Assembly (NCBI GenBank): GCA_964057225.1
Contig: OZ059894.1
Coordinates: 24,272,476 to 24,336,475, forward strand
DNA from: Auanema rhodensis
Taxonomy: Eukaryota > Nematoda > Chromadorea > Rhabditida > Rhabditidae
DNA: 64,000 nt
Reading direction: 5' to 3'
Part shown: positions 12,501-24,286 of the stretch, piece after piece
Position numbering within the stretch: the stretch's first letter is position 1
Layout of the letters: each line of letters starts with the position of its first letter
The notes under the pieces: generated by a model
Databases searched by the model: none
Seen by the model: the letters and a program-made list of their open reading frames with translations, nothing else
Told to the model about the DNA's origin: nothing
Translations under genes and position numbers: made by a program

Positions 12501-14432
12501 AAATTTACGTGAACTTTAATTTATGCTAATTAAATGTACACGTGATGTGCACTTGGTATGTAACTCGCTTCACGTGAAAGATAAAGAGATGCGGTTTTCA
12601 AAATTAGATTGCCCATGTCCATATTAGTCTAAAAACAAATTTTTATTGATATTGGTGCATGGTAACCATGACTTTGAAATTTACGTGAACTTTAATTTAT
12701 GCTAATTAAATGTACACGTGATGTGCCCTTGGTATGTAACTCGCTTCACGTGAAAGATAAAGAGATGCGGTTTTCAAAATTAGATTCCCCATGTCCATAT
12801 TAGTCTAAAAACAAATTTTTATTGATATTGGTGCATGGTAACCATGACTTTGAAATTTACGTGAACTTTAATTTATGCTAATTAAATGTACACGTGATGT
12901 GCACTTGGTATGTAACTCGCTTCACGTGAAAGATAAAGAGATGCGGTTTTCAAAATTAGATTCCCCATGTCCATATTAGTCTAAAAACAAATTTTTATTG
13001 ATATTGGTGCATGGTAACCATGACTTTGAAATTTACGTGAACTTTAATTTATGCTAATTAAATGTACACGTGATGTGCACTTGGTATGTAACTCGCTTCA
13101 CGTGAAAGATAAAGAGATGCGGTTTTCAAAATTGAATTTCCCATGTCCATATTAGTCTAAAAACAAATTTTTATTGATATTGGTGCATGGTAACCATGAC
13201 TTTGAAATTTACGTGAACTTTAATTTATGTTAATTAAATGTACACGTGATGTGCACTTGGTATGTAACTCGCTTCACGTGAAAGATAAAGAGATGCGTTT
13301 TTCAAAATTAGATTCCCCATGTCCATATTAGTCTAAAAACAAATTTTTATTGATATTGGTTCATGGTAACCATGACTTTGAAATTTACGTGAACTTCAAT
13401 TTATGCTAATTAAATGTACACGTGATGTGCACTTGGTATGTAACTCGCTTCACGTGAAAGATAAAGAGATGCGGTTTTCAAAATTAGATTCCCCATGTCC
13501 ATATTAGTCTAAAAACAAATTTTTATTGATATTGATTCATGGTAACCATGACTTTGAAATTTACGTGAACTTCAATTTATGCTAATTAAATGTACACGTG
13601 ATGTGCACTTGGTATGTAACTCGCTTCACGTGAAAGATAAAGAGATGCGGTTTTCAAAATTAGATTCCCTATGTCCATATTAGTCTAAAAACAAATTTTT
13701 ATTGATATTGGTTCATGGTAACCATGACTTTGAAATTTACGTGAACTTTAATTTATGCTAATTAAATGTACACGTGATGTGCACTTGGTATGTAACTCGC
13801 TTCACGTGAAAGATAAAGAGATGCGGTTTTCAAAATTAGATTCCCCATGTCCATATTAGTCTAAAAACAAATTTTTATTGATATTGGTGCGTGGTAACCA
13901 TGACTTTGAAATTTACGTGAACTTTAATTTATGCTAATTAAATGTACACGTGATGTGCACTTGGTATGTAACTCGCTTCACGTGAAAGATAAAGAGATGC
14001 GGTTTTCAAAATTAAATTTCCCATGTCCATATTAGTCTAAAAACAAATTTTTATTGATATTGGTGCATGGTAACCATGACTTTGAAATTTACGTGAACTT
14101 TAATTTATGTTAATTAAATGTACACGTGATGTGCACTTGGTATGTAACTCGCTTCACGTGAAAGATAAAGAGATGCGTTTTTCAAAATTAGATTCCCCAT
14201 GTCCATATTAGTCTAAAAACAAATTTTTATTGATATTGGTTCATGGTAACCATGACTTTGAAATTTACGTGAACTTTAATTTATGCTAATTAAATGTACA
14301 CGTGATGTGCACTTGGTATGTAACTCGCTTCACGTGAAAGATAAAGAGATGCGGTTTTCAAAATTAGATTCCCCATGTCCATATTAGTCTAAAAACAAAT
14401 TTTTATTGATATTGGTTCATGGTAACCATGAC
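9505..14432 (+). repeat. 28-monomer HOR, copy 2 (4928 bp)
   Basis: This is the direct tandem partner of 4577-9504. Changes private to this copy include 'ATTGAATTTCC' near 13132 (the partner has ATTAAATTT near 8204), C115T in the type A monomer at 12321, and G98T at about 14178 where the partner has G. These few differences over 28 monomers suggest a young duplication. Its right third also takes part in the next repeat layer, which starts at 12497. Confidence 0.85.
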
Positions 14433-16191
14433 TTTGAAATTTACGTGAACTTTGATTTATGCTAATTAAATGTACACGTGATGTGCACTTGGTATGTAAC
14501 TCGCTTCACGTGAAAGATAAAGAGATGCGGTTTTCAAAATTAGATTCCCCATGTCCATATTAGTCTAAAAACAAATTTTTATTGATATTGGTGCATGGTA
14601 ACCATGACTTTGAAATTTACGTGAACTTTAATTTATGCTAATTAAATGTACACGTGATGTGCACTTGGTATGTAACTCGCTTCACGTGAAAGATAAAGAG
14701 ATGCGGTTTTCAAAATTAGATTCCCCATGTCCATATTAGTCTAAAAACAAATTTTTATTGATATTGGTGCATGGTAACCATGACTTTGAAATTTACGTGA
14801 ACTTTAATTTATGCTAATTAAATGTACACGTGATGTGCACTTGGTATGTAACTCGCTTCACGTGAAAGATAAAGAGATGCGGTTTTCAAAATTAAATTTC
14901 CCATGTCCATATTAGTCTAAAAACAAATTTTTATTGATATTGGTGCATGGTAACCATGACTTTGAAATTTACGTGAACTTTAATTTATGCTAATTAAATG
15001 TACACGTGATGTGCACTTGGTATGTAACTCGCTTCACGTAAAAGATAAAGAGATGCGGTTTTCAAAATTAAATTTCCCATGTCCATATTAGTCTAAAAAC
15101 AAATTTTTATTGATATTGGTGCATGGTAACCATGACTTTGAAATTTACGTGAACTTTAATTTATGCTAATTAAATGTACACGTGATGTGCACTTGGTATG
15201 TAACTCGCTTCACGTGAAAGATAAAGAGATGCGGTTTTCAAAATTAGATTCCCCATGTCCATATTAGTCTAAAAACAAATTTTTATTGATATTGGTTCAT
15301 GGTAACCATGACTTTGAAATTTACGTGAACTTTAATTTATGCTAATTAAATGTACACGTGATGTGCACTTGGTATGTAACTCGCTTCACGTGAAAGATAA
15401 AGAGATGCGGTTTTCAAAATTAGATTCCCCATGTCCATATTAGTCTAAAAACAAATTTTTATTGATATTGGTTCATGGTAACCATGACTTTGAAATTTAC
15501 GTGAACTTCAATTTATGCTAATTAAATGTACACGTGATGTGCACTTGGTATGTAACTCGCTTCACGTGAAAGATGAAGAGATGCGGTTTTCAAAATTAGA
15601 TTTCCTATGTCCATATTAGTCTAAAAACAAATTTTTATTGATATTGGTTCATGGTAACCATGACTTTGAAATTTACGTGAACTTTAATTTATGCTAATTA
15701 AATGTACACGTGATGTGCACTTGGTATGTAACTCGCTTCACGTGAAAGATAAAGAGATGCGGTTTTCAAAATTAGATTCCCCATGTCCATATTAGTCAAA
15801 AACAAATTTTTATTGATATTGGTTCATGGTAACCATGACTTTGAAATTTACGTGAACTTTAATTTATGCTAATTAAATGTACACGTGATGTGCACTTGGT
15901 ATGTAACTCGCTTCACGTGAAAGATGAAGAGATGCGGTTTTCAAAATTAGATTCCCTATGTCCATATTAGTCTAAAAACAAATTTTTATTGATATTGGTT
16001 CATGGTAACCATGACTTTGAAATTTACGTGAACTTTAATTTATGCTAATTAAATGTACACGTGATGGGCACTTGGTATGTAACTCGCTTCACGTGAAAGA
16101 TGAAGAGATGCGGTTTTCAAAATTAGATTCCCTATGTCCATATTAGTCTAAAAACAAATTTTTATTGATATTGGTTCATGGTAACCATGAC
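12497..16191 (+). repeat. 21-monomer HOR, left copy (3695 bp)
   Basis: Monomers 72-92 correspond to monomers 93-114. Markers in order are C115G 'ATTGCCC' (about 12611), 'GTGCCCTTGG' (about 12726), C30T 'TTAATTAA' (13230), A163G (13891), A22G (14454), 'CGTAAAAG' (about 15039), the 1-base deletion (after 15797) and T52G 'GATGGGCAC' (16067). The block overlaps copy 2 of the 28-mer, so its markers belong to two repeat layers of different age. Confidence 0.8.
15665..15839 (+). repeat. 175-bp monomer with a 1-base deletion, first occurrence
   Basis: Monomer 90 reads 'TTAGTCAAAAAC' where others read 'TTAGTCTAAAAAC', losing T134 after 15797. It is one of only three length variants in the window. It is otherwise type B and sits between a 'GATTTCCTATG' type A monomer and a T21/G87/T118 monomer. 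Confidence 0.95.
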
Positions 16192-19100
16192 TTTGAAATT
16201 TACGTGAACTTTAATTTATGCTAATTAAATGTACACGTGATGTGCACTTGGTATGTAACTCGCTTCACGTGAAAGATAAAGAGATGCGGTTTTCAAAATT
16301 AGATTGCCCATGTCCATATTAGTCTAAAAACAAATTTTTATTGATATTGGTGCATGGTAACCATGACTTTGAAATTTACGTGAACTTTAATTTATGCTAA
16401 TTAAATGTACACGTGATGTGCCCTTGGTATGTAACTCGCTTCACGTGAAAGATAAAGAGATGCGGTTTTCAAAATTAGATTCCCCATGTCCATATTAGTC
16501 TAAAAACAAATTTTTATTGATATTGGTGCATGGTAACCATGACTTTGAAATTTACGTGAACTTTAATTTATGCTAATTAAATGTACACGTGATGTGCACT
16601 TGGTATGTAACTCGCTTCACGTGAAAGATAAAGAGATGCGGTTTTCAAAATTAGATTCCCCATGTCCATATTAGTCTAAAAACAAATTTTTATTGATATT
16701 GGTGCATGGTAACCATGACTTTGAAATTTACGTGAACTTTAATTTATGCTAATTAAATGTACACGTGATGTGCACTTGGTATGTAACTCGCTTCACGTGA
16801 AAGATAAAGAGATGCGGTTTTCAAAATTAAATTTCCCATGTCCATATTAGTCTAAAAACAAATTTTCATTGATATTGGTGCATGGTAACCATGACTTTGA
16901 AATTTACGTGAACTTTAATTTATGTTAATTAAATGTACACGTGATGTGCACTTGGTATGTAACTCGCTTCACGTGAAAGATAAAGAGATGCGTTTTTCAA
17001 AATTAGATTCCCCATGTCCATATTAGTCTAAAAACAAATTTTTATTGATATTGGTTCATGGTAACCATGACTTTGAAATTTACGTGAACTTCAATTTATG
17101 CTAATTAAATGTACACGTGATGTGCACTTGGTATGTAACTCGCTTCACGTGAAAGATAAAGAGATGCGGTTTTCAAAATTAGATTCCCCATGTCCATATT
17201 AGTCTAAAAACAAATTTTTATTGATATTGATTCATGGTAACCATGACTTTGAAATTTACGTGAACTTCAATTTATGCTAATTAAATGTACACGTGATGTG
17301 CACTTGGTATGTAACTCGCTTCACGTGAAAGATAAAGAGATGCGGTTTTCAAAATTAGATTCCCTATGTCCATATTAGTCTAAAAACAAATTTTTATTGA
17401 TATTGGTTCATGGTAACCATGACTTTGAAATTTACGTGAACTTTAATTTATGCTAATTAAATGTACACGTGATGTGCACTTGGTATGTAACTCGCTTCAC
17501 GTGAAAGATAAAGAGATGCGGTTTTCAAAATTAGATTCCCCATGTCCATATTAGTCTAAAAACAAATTTTTATTGATATTGGTGCGTGGTAACCATGACT
17601 TTGAAATTTACGTGAACTTTAATTTATGCTAATTAAATGTACACGTGATGTGCACTTGGTATGTAACTCGCTTCACGTGAAAGATAAAGAGATGCGGTTT
17701 TCAAAATTAAATTTCCCATGTCCATATTAGTCTAAAAACAAATTTTTATTGATATTGGTGCATGGTAACCATGACTTTGAAATTTACGTGAACTTTAGTT
17801 TATGTTAATTAAATGTACACGTGATGTGCACTTGGTATGTAACTCGCTTCACGTGAAAGATAAAGAGATGCGGTTTTCAAAATTAGATTCCCCATGTCCA
17901 TATTAGTCTAAAAACAAATTTTTATTGATATTGGTTCATGGTAACCATGACTTTGAAATTTACGTGAACTTTAATTTATGCTAATTAAATGTACACGTGA
18001 TGTGCACTTGGTATGTAACTCGCTTCACGTGAAAGATAAAGAGATGCGGTTTTCAAAATTAGATTCCCCATGTCCATATTAGTCTAAAAACAAATTTTTA
18101 TTGATATTGGTTCATGGTAACCATGACTTTGAAATTTACGTGAACTTTAATTTATGCTAATTAAATGTACACGTGATGTGCACTTGGTATGTAACTCGCT
18201 TCACGTGAAAGATAAAGAGATGCGGTTTTCAAAATTAGATTCCCCATGTCCATATTAGTCTAAAAACAAATTTTTATTGATATTGGTTCATGGTAACCAT
18301 GACTTTGAAATTTACGTGAACTTTGATTTATGCTAATTAAATGTACACGTGATGTGCACTTGGTATGTAACTCGCTTCACGTGAAAGATAAAGAGATGCG
18401 GTTTTCAAAATTAGATTCCCCATGTCCATATTAGTCTAAAAACAAATTTTTATTGATATTGGTGCATGGTAACCATGACTTTGAAATTTACGTGAACTTT
18501 AATTTATGCTAATTAAATGTACACGTGATGTGCACTTGGTATGTAACTCGCTTCACGTGAAAGATAAAGAGATGCGGTTTTCAAAATTAGATTCCCCATG
18601 TCCATATTAGTCTAAAAACAAATTTTTATTGATATTGGTGCATGGTAACCATGACTTTGAAATTTACGTGAACTTTAATTTATGCTAATTAAATGTACAC
18701 GTGATGTGCACTTGGTATGTAACTCGCTTCACGTGAAAGATAAAGAGATGCGGTTTTCAAAATTAAATTTCCCATGTCCATATTAGTCTAAAAACAAATT
18801 TTTATTGATATTGGTGCATGGTAACCATGACTTTGAAATTTACGTGAACTTTAATTTATGCTAATTAAATGTACACGTGATGTGCACTTGGTATGTAACT
18901 CGCTTCACGTAAAAGATAAAGAGATGCGGTTTTCAAAATTAAATTTCCCATGTCCATATTAGTCTAAAAACAAATTTTTATTGATATTGGTGCATGGTAA
19001 CCATGACTTTGAAATTTACGTGAACTTTAATTTATGCTAATTAAATGTACACGTGATGTGCACTTGGTATGTAACTCGCTTCACGTGAAAGATAAAGAGA

Positions 19101-20062
19101 TGCGGTTTTCAAAATTAGATTCCCCATGTCCATATTAGTCTAAAAACAAATTTTTATTGATATTGGTTCATGGTAACCATGACTTTGAAATTTACGTGAA
19201 CTTTAATTTATGCTAATTAAATGTACACGTGATGTGCACTTGGTATGTAACTCGCTTCACGTGAAAGATAAAGAGATGCGGTTTTCAAAATTAGATTCCC
19301 CATGTCCATATTAGTCTAAAAACAAATTTTTATTGATATTGGTTCATGGTAACCATGACTTTGAAATTTACGTGAACTTCAATTTATGCTAATTAAATGT
19401 ACACGTGATGTGCACTTGGTATGTAACTCGCTTCACGTGAAAGATGAAGAGATGCGGTTTTCAAAATTAGATTTCCTATGTCCATATTAGTCTAAAAACA
19501 AATTTTTATTGATATTGGTTCATGGTAACCATGACTTTGAAATTTACGTGAACTTTAATTTATGCTAATTAAATGTACACGTGATGTGCACTTGGTATGT
19601 AACTCGCTTCACGTGAAAGATAAAGAGATGCGGTTTTCAAAATTAGATTCCCCATGTCCATATTAGTCAAAAACAAATTTTTATTGATATTGGTTCATGG
19701 TAACCATGACTTTGAAATTTACGTGAACTTTAATTTATGCTAATTAAATGTACACGTGATGTGCACTTGGTATGTAACTCGCTTCACGTGAAAGATGAAG
19801 AGATGCGGTTTTCAAAATTAGATTCCCTATGTCCATATTAGTCTAAAAACAAATTTTTATTGATATTGGTTCATGGTAACCATGACTTTGAAATTTACGT
19901 GAACTTTAATTTATGCTAATTAAATGTACACGTGATGGGCACTTGGTATGTAACTCGCTTCACGTGAAAGATAAAGAGATGCGGTTTTCAAAATTAGATT
20001 CCCCATGTCCATATTAGTCTAAAAACAAATTTTTATTGATATTGGTGCATGGTAACCATGAC
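16192..20062 (+). repeat. 22-monomer HOR, right copy (3871 bp)
   Basis: Monomers 93-101 lie 3695 bp right of their partners (21 monomers less one base). From monomer 105 on, partners lie 3871 bp apart (22 monomers less one base; for example 14454/18325, 15797/19668 and 16067/19938). One extra plain type B monomer was therefore gained or lost between about 17952 and 18303. Monomer 114 matches monomer 92 only in its left part: it shares G52 but has A87/C118/G161 instead of G87/T118/T161. Confidence 0.8.
19536..19710 (+). repeat. 175-bp monomer with the same deletion, second occurrence
   Basis: Monomer 112 carries the identical loss of T134 after 19668, 22 monomers from the first, with the same neighbours on both sides. 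It is a copy made by the 21/22-mer duplication rather than a separate mutation. Confidence 0.95.
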
Positions 20063-20942
20063 TTTGAAATTTACGTGAACTTTAATTTATGCTAATTAAA
20101 TGTACACGTGATGTGCACTTGGTATGTAACTCGCTTCACGTGAAAGATAAAGAGATGCGGTTTTCAAAATTAGATTCCCCATGTCCATATTAGTCTAAAA
20201 ACAAATTTTTATCGATATTGGTTCATGGTAACCATGACTTTGAAATTTACGTGAACTTTAATTTATGCTAATTAAATGTACACGTGATGTGCACTTGGTA
20301 TGTAACTCGCTTCACGTGAAAGATGAAGAGATGCGGTTTTCAAAATTAGATTCCCCATGTCCATATTAGTCTAAAAACAAATTTTTATTGATATTGGTTC
20401 ATGGTAACCATGACTTTGAAATTTACGTGAACTTTAATTTATGCTAATTAAATGTACACGTGATGTGCACTTGGTATGTAACTCGCTTCACGTGAAAGAT
20501 AAAGAGATGCGGTTTTCAAAATTAGATTCCCCATGTCCATATTAGTCTAAAAACAAATTTTTATTGATATTGGTGCATGGTAACCATGACTTTGAAATTT
20601 ACGTGAACTTTAATTTATGCTAATTAAATGTACACGTGATGTGCACTTGGTATGTAACTCGCTTCACGTGAAAGATAAAGAGATGCGGTTTTCAAAATTA
20701 GATTCCCCATGTCCATATTAGTCTAAAAACAAATTTTTATTGATATTGGTGCATGGTAACCATGACTTTGAAATTTACGTGAACTTTAATTTATGCTAAT
20801 TAAATGTACACGTGATGTGCACTTGGTATGTAACTCGCTTCACGTGAAAGATGAAGAGATGCGGTTTTCAAAATTAGATTTCCTATGTCCATATTAGTCT
20901 AAAAACAAATTTTTATTGATATTGGTTCATGGTAACCATGAC
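20063..20942 (+). repeat. Transitional monomers 115-119
   Basis: Five monomers lie between the 22-mer and the 9-mer. Monomer 115 has T151C (ATCGAT, 20213) and 116 is T21/G87/C118. With 114 they form the G52/ATCGAT/G87 module that reappears at 31.7-42.4 kb. Monomers 117-118 are type B with G161. Monomer 119 is T21/G87 with 'GATTTCCTATG'. Confidence 0.7.
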
Positions 20943-22526
20943 TTTGAAATTTACGTGAACTTTAATTTATGCTAATTAAATGTACACGTGATGTGCACTT
21001 GGTATGTAACTCGCTTCACGTGAAAGATAAAGAGATGCGGTTTTCAAAATTAGATTCCCCATGTCCATATTAGTCTAAAAACAAATTTTTATTGATATTG
21101 GTTCATGGTAACCATGACTTTGAAATTTACGTGAACTTTAATTTATGCTAATTAAATGTACACGTGATGTGCACTTGGTATGTAACTCGCTTCACGTGAA
21201 AGATAAAGAGATGCGGTTTTCAAAATTAGATTCCCCATGTCCATATTAGTCTAAAAACAAATTTTTATTGATATTGGTTCATGGTAACCATGACTTTGAA
21301 ATTTACGTGAACTTCAATTTATGCTAATTAAATGTACACGTGATGTGCCCTCGGTATGTAACTCGCTTCACGTGAAAGATAAAGAGATGCGGTTTTCAAA
21401 ATTAGATTCCCCATGTCCATATTAGTCTAAAAACAAATTTTTATTGATATTGGTGCATGGTAACCATGACTTTGAAATTTACGTGAACTTTAATTTATGC
21501 TAATTAAATGTACACGTGATGTGCACTTGGTATGTAACTCGCTTCACGTGAAAGATAAAGAAATGCGGTTTTCAAAATTAGATTCCCCATGTCCATATTA
21601 GTCTAAAAACAAATTTTTATTGATATTGGTGCATGGTAACCATGACTTTGAAATTTACGTGAACTTTAATTTATGCTAATTAAATGTACACGTGATGTGC
21701 ACTCGGTATGTAACTCGCTTCACGTAAAAGATAAAGAGATGCGGTTTTCAAAATTAAATTTCCCATGTCCATATTAGTCTAAAAACAAATTTTTATTGAT
21801 ATTGGTGCATGGTAACCATGACTTTGAAATTTACGTGAACTTTAATTTATGCTAATTAAATGTACACGTGATGTGCACTTGGTATGTAACTCGCTTCACG
21901 TGAAAGATAAAGAGATGCGGTTTTCAAAATTAGATTCCCCATGTCCATATTAGTCTAAAAACAAATTTTTATTGATATTGGTTCATGGTAACCATGACTT
22001 TGAAATTTACGTGAACTTTAATTTATGCTAATTAAATGTACACGTGATGTGCACTTGGTATGTAACTCGCTTCACGTGAAAGATAAAGAGATGCGGTTTT
22101 CAAAATTAGATTCCCCCTGTCCATATTAGTCTAAAAACAAATTTTTATTGATATTGGTTCATGGTAACCATGACTTTGAAATTTACGTGAACTTTAATTT
22201 ATGCTAATTAAATGTACACGTGATGTGCACTTGGTATGTAACTCGCTTCACGTGAAAGATAAAGAGATGCGGTTTTCAAAATTAGATTCCCCATGTCCAT
22301 ATTAGTCTAAAAACAAATTTTTATTGATATTGGTTCATGGTAACCATGACTTTGAAATTTACGTGAACTTTAATTTATGCTAATTAAATGTACACGTGAT
22401 GTGCACTTGGTATGTAACTCGCTTCACGTGAAAGATAAAGAGATGCGGTTTTCAAAATTAGATTCCCCATGTCCATTTTAGTCTAAAAACAAATTTTTAT
22501 TGATATTGGTGCATGGTAACCATGAC
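20943..22526 (+). repeat. 9-monomer HOR, copy 1 (1584 bp)
   Basis: Monomers 120-128 match 129-137 at 1584 bp. Markers in order are C21 with 'GTGCCCTCGG' (21348), G92A, 'ACTCGG/CGTAAAAG/AAATTTCCC', 'CCCCCTGTCC' (about 22117) and A127T 'CCATTTTAG' (about 22477). Monomer 119 does not match monomer 128, so the unit starts near 20943. Confidence 0.85.
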
Positions 22527-24110
22527 TTTGAAATTTACGTGAACTTTAATTTATGCTAATTAAATGTACACGTGATGTGCACTTGGTATGTAACTCGCTT
22601 CACGTGAAAGATAAAGAGATGCGGTTTTCAAAATTAGATTCCCCATGTCCATATTAGTCTAAAAACAAATTTTTATTGATATTGGTTCATGGTAACCATG
22701 ACTTTGAAATTTACGTGAACTTTAATTTATGCTAATTAAATGTACACGTGATGTGCACTTGGTATGTAACTCGCTTCACGTGAAAGATAAAGAGATGCGG
22801 TTTTCAAAATTAGATTCCCCATGTCCATATTAGTCTAAAAACAAATTTTTATTGATATTGGTTCATGGTAACCATGACTTTGAAATTTACGTGAACTTCA
22901 ATTTATGCTAATTAAATGTACACGTGATGTGCCCTCGGTATGTAACTCGCTTCACGTGAAAGATAAAGAGATGCGGTTTTCAAAATTAGATTCCCCATGT
23001 CCATATTAGTCTAAAAACAAATTTTTATTGATATTGGTGCATGGTAACCATGACTTTGAAATTTACGTGAACTTTAATTTATGCTAATTAAATGTACACG
23101 TGATGTGCACTTGGTATGTAACTCGCTTCACGTGAAAGATAAAGAAATGCGGTTTTCACAATTAGATTCCCCATGTCCATATTAGTCTAAAAACAAATTT
23201 TTATTGATATTGGTGCATGGTAACCATGACTTTGAAATTTACGTGAACTTTAATTTATGCTAATTAAATGTACACGTGATGTGCACTCGGTATGTAACTC
23301 GCTTCACGTAAAAGATAAAGAGATGCGGTTTTCAAAATTAAATTTCCCATGTCCATATTAGTCTAAAAACAAATTTTTATTGATATTGGTGCATGGTAAC
23401 CATGACTTTGAAATTTACGTGAACTTTAATTTATGCTAATTAAATGTACACGTGATGTGCACTTGGTATGTAACTCGCTTCACGTGAAAGATAAAGAGAT
23501 GCGGTTTTCAAAATTAGATTCCCCATGTCCATATTAGTCTAAAAACAAATTTTTATTGATATTGGTTCATGGTAACCATGACTTTGAAATTTACGTGAAC
23601 TTTAATTTATGCTAATTAAATGTACACGTGATGTGCACTTGGTATGTAACTCGCTTCACGTGAAAGATAAAGAGATGCGGTTTTCAAAATTAGATTCCCC
23701 CTGTCCATATTAGTCTAAAAACAAATTTTTATTGATATTGGTTCATGGTAACCATGACTTTGAAATTTACGTGAACTTTAATTTATGCTAATTAAATGTA
23801 CACGTGATGTGCACTTGGTATGTAACTCGCTTCACGTGAAAGATAAAGAGATGCGGTTTTCAAAATTAGATTCCCCATGTCCATATTAGTCTAAAAACAA
23901 ATTTTTATTGATATTGGTTCATGGTAACCATGACTTTGAAATTTACGTGAACTTTAATTTATGCTAATTAAATGTACACGTGATGTGCACTTGGTATGTA
24001 ACTCGCTTCACGTGAAAGATAAAGAGATGCGGTTTTCAAAATTAGATTCCCCATGTCCATTTTAGTCTAAAAACAAATTTTTATTGATATTGGTGCATGG
24101 TAACCATGAC
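22527..24110 (+). repeat. 9-monomer HOR, copy 2 (1584 bp)
   Basis: Partner of 20943-22526 with the same marker order: CCTCGG at 22932 and 'CCATTTTAG' near 24061. It has one private substitution, 'TTTTCACAATTAG' near 23159. Monomer 138 still fits the pattern, and monomer 139 (type A, 24287) ends it. Confidence 0.85.
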
Positions 24111-24286
24111 TTTGAAATTTACGTGAACTTTAATTTATGCTAATTAAATGTACACGTGATGTGCACTTGGTATGTAACTCGCTTCACGTGAAAGATAAAG
24201 AGATGCGGTTTTCAAAATTAGATTCCCCATGTCCATATTAGTCTAAAAACAAATTTTTATTGATATTGGTTCATGGTAACCATGAC

